Positions 5,210 to 6,410 of a stretch of DNA of 6,410 nucleotides are shown in pieces. The position numbers and the translations under genes were made by a program. Source of the stretch: a bacterium UBA2214 (lineage in GTDB: Bacteria; Zhuqueibacterota; Zhuqueibacteria; Residuimicrobiales; Residuimicrobiaceae). The number at the start of each line of letters is the position of its first letter. Positions within the stretch are counted from its first letter, which is position 1. The stretch is taken from positions 2,744-9,153 of the forward strand of contig DCUM01000147.1 of assembly GCA_002327255.1 (NCBI GenBank), in the 5' to 3' direction. Under the pieces are notes generated by a model, which worked only from the letters and a program-made list of their open reading frames with translations, did no database searches and was not told the DNA's origin.

Positions 5210-6410
5210 CAATTTTCGCGGGAATATGACTCATGGCGTATTCAGCCAAAGCCGTGATGGTCAAACTGGGATTGACGCCGAGATTGGCCGGGATGGCGGC
5301 GCCATCCACCACGTACAAATTATCATAACCAAAGACGCGGCATTCGGCGTCGATGACGCCGTGATCAGGGTCCGGGGCGATGACGCAGCCTCCCATGATA
5401 TGCGCGGTGAGGGGCATGTTGAAGAGCACTTCGGTGATGGCGCTCTTGGCGGTGCCGCCGATTTTCTGCGCGATCGCCCGCGCCGCGGTGTTGGCCTGCG
5501 GGATGTAGGTGGGGATGGTGCTGTTGGCAGCGCTGCTGCCGAGACGCCGCCGCCACGGCATAAACCAGCGCCGCTTCCAGGCAAAAGCCATCTTGTTGTC
5601 GAAGGTCTGCATGACCAACAGGATCATCGTCCGGCGCGCCCAGCCGAAGGGATAAAGATTCTTCAACGCCTCCACGGGGTGGCGCAGGCACTGCCCGAGA
5701 AAGCGCAGCGGCCGCGACCAGCGCGAACCGCCATCGGTGAGGAGTCCGGAGAGCCAGAACATGGCATCCGACCCTTCGGGATAGCGCACCGGTTCGATGT
5801 GGGTGTGGTCATCGACAAAAAGGCTCGAGGTAATGGCGATGCCATCGCAGAAACGGTGATCGCCGTTGCGGCTCTGCACACCGAGGAGGATTTCACTGTT
5901 GGTGCGCACGGTCTGACCCAATTGGCCGGAGAGCCTGGACAAAGTCCCGGTGTGTTTGCAATGCATGAGGAGGCGGTTGCTGCCGAGCGCGCCGGCGGCC
6001 AGGATCACACCTGTGGCGGATATTTTTCGCGACGGCCGATACCATCCCCGGGAGGGTTTCAGGGTCAGGCGATAACCACCCTCCGCTTCTTCTTCGATCA
6101 GTGTGACCGCCGTTTCTGCGATGATTGCGGCGCCCCTTTTTTCGGCGAGATAGAGATAATTGCGATCCAGAGAATTTTTGCCGCCGGTGCGGCAGCCCAC
6201 CATGCAGCGTCCGGAGTGATCGCAGCCGCGGCGCGGGGGGCCCTCGCCGTCGAAATAGGGATCAGGGGTTTCGGCATCGGGATCGCCAAAATAGATGCCC
6301 ACCTCCGTGGGGCGAAAATGCTCCGTGCGGCCAATCTCGCCGGCGTAGGCGCGCAGCAGTTCATCGCTGCGCCACGTCTTGGGATTGGGCGTCACGCCGA
6401 GCATCCGGCG
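5202..6410 (-). CDS. GMC-family alcohol/sterol oxidoreductase (cholesterol oxidase-like), 5' partial
   Basis: This is the C-terminal 402 aa of an FAD-dependent GMC oxidoreductase. The frame stays open to the window's right edge, so the N-terminal GxGxxG FAD motif and probably 100-200 residues are missing. The ATG at 6404 is internal. Numbered from that Met, there is a cysteine-rich CDHSGRCMVGC segment (61-71) leading into GGKNSLDRNYLYLAE (74-88), an ILAAGALGSNRLL segment (134-146), AHIMGGC (334-340, with the family's active-site His335) and VVDGAAIPANLGVNPSLTIT (365-384, with the conserved Asn378). These match the cholesterol oxidase/long-chain alcohol oxidase branch, which oxidises a hydroxyl group to a ketone or aldehyde using FAD. 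No export signal can be judged without the N-terminus. It is tightly linked to the downstream aldehyde dehydrogenase, which favours a primary alcohol substrate over a sterol. That choice is inference. Confidence 0.9.
   Translation of the reverse strand, partial: RRMLGVTPNPKTWRSDELLRAYAGEIGRTEHFRPTEVGIYFGDPDAETPDPYFDGEGPPRRGCDHSGRCMVGCRTGGKNSLDRNYLYLAEKRGAAIIAETAVTLIEEEAEGGYRLTLKPSRGWYRPSRKISATGVILAAGALGSNRLLMHCKHTGTLSRLSGQLGQTVRTNSEILLGVQSRNGDHRFCDGIAITSSLFVDDHTHIEPVRYPEGSDAMFWLSGLLTDGGSRWSRPLRFLGQCLRHPVEALKNLYPFGWARRTMILLVMQTFDNKMAFAWKRRWFMPWRRRLGSSAANSTIPTYIPQANTAARAIAQKIGGTAKSAITEVLFNMPLTAHIMGGCVIAPDPDHGVIDAECRVFGYDNLYVVDGAAIPANLGVNPSLTITALAEYAMSHIPAKIER

Overview
The window looks like ordinary bacterial chromosome. 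It is moderately GC-rich and densely coding, with short intergenic gaps and clear Shine-Dalgarno sequences before most genes. The compact (~270 aa) AMP nucleosidase and the dihydroorotate-dehydrogenase-like protein resemble proteins I know best from Bacteroidota/Chlorobi-type (FCB) lineages. The strong GGAG-type ribosome binding sites and high GC are less typical of classical Bacteroidota. An FCB-related lineage (for example Calditrichota, KSB1 or Ignavibacteria-like) is therefore a guess from protein resemblance, not a determination.

Layout. Positions 1-1845 (minus strand) hold a two-gene unit: an AMP nucleosidase (1024-1845) followed after a short gap by a DHOD-like flavoprotein (1-969). 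Positions 1846-2247 are a 402-bp divergent intergenic region. Its amn-proximal part is AT-rich and carries a weak promoter-like element. The rest is GC-rich, with a perfect 17-bp dyad and about 2.5 copies of a degenerate 66-67-bp tandem repeat. Positions 2248-2835 (plus strand) encode a Nudix ADP-ribose/sugar-nucleotide pyrophosphatase, whose end overlaps tail-to-tail by 14 bp with a minus-strand HAD phosphatase (2822-3400). Positions 3572-5194 (minus) encode an aldehyde dehydrogenase with an unusual C-terminal tail. It lies 7 nt downstream of a GMC-type alcohol/sterol oxidase (5202-6410) that runs off the right edge, so its N-terminus is missing.

How the genes may work together. The GMC oxidase and the aldehyde dehydrogenase form a tight pair suited to stepwise oxidation of an alcohol to an aldehyde and then an acid, probably on a hydrophobic substrate. 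The divergent Nudix hydrolase and AMP nucleosidase also fit together chemically. ADP-ribose hydrolysis gives AMP plus ribose 5-phosphate, and AMP nucleosidase turns that AMP into adenine plus a second ribose 5-phosphate. Both links are inferences from family function and gene position. I see no mobile element, CRISPR array, tRNA or rRNA, and no clearly new system. The least explained part is the repeat-bearing divergent intergenic region.
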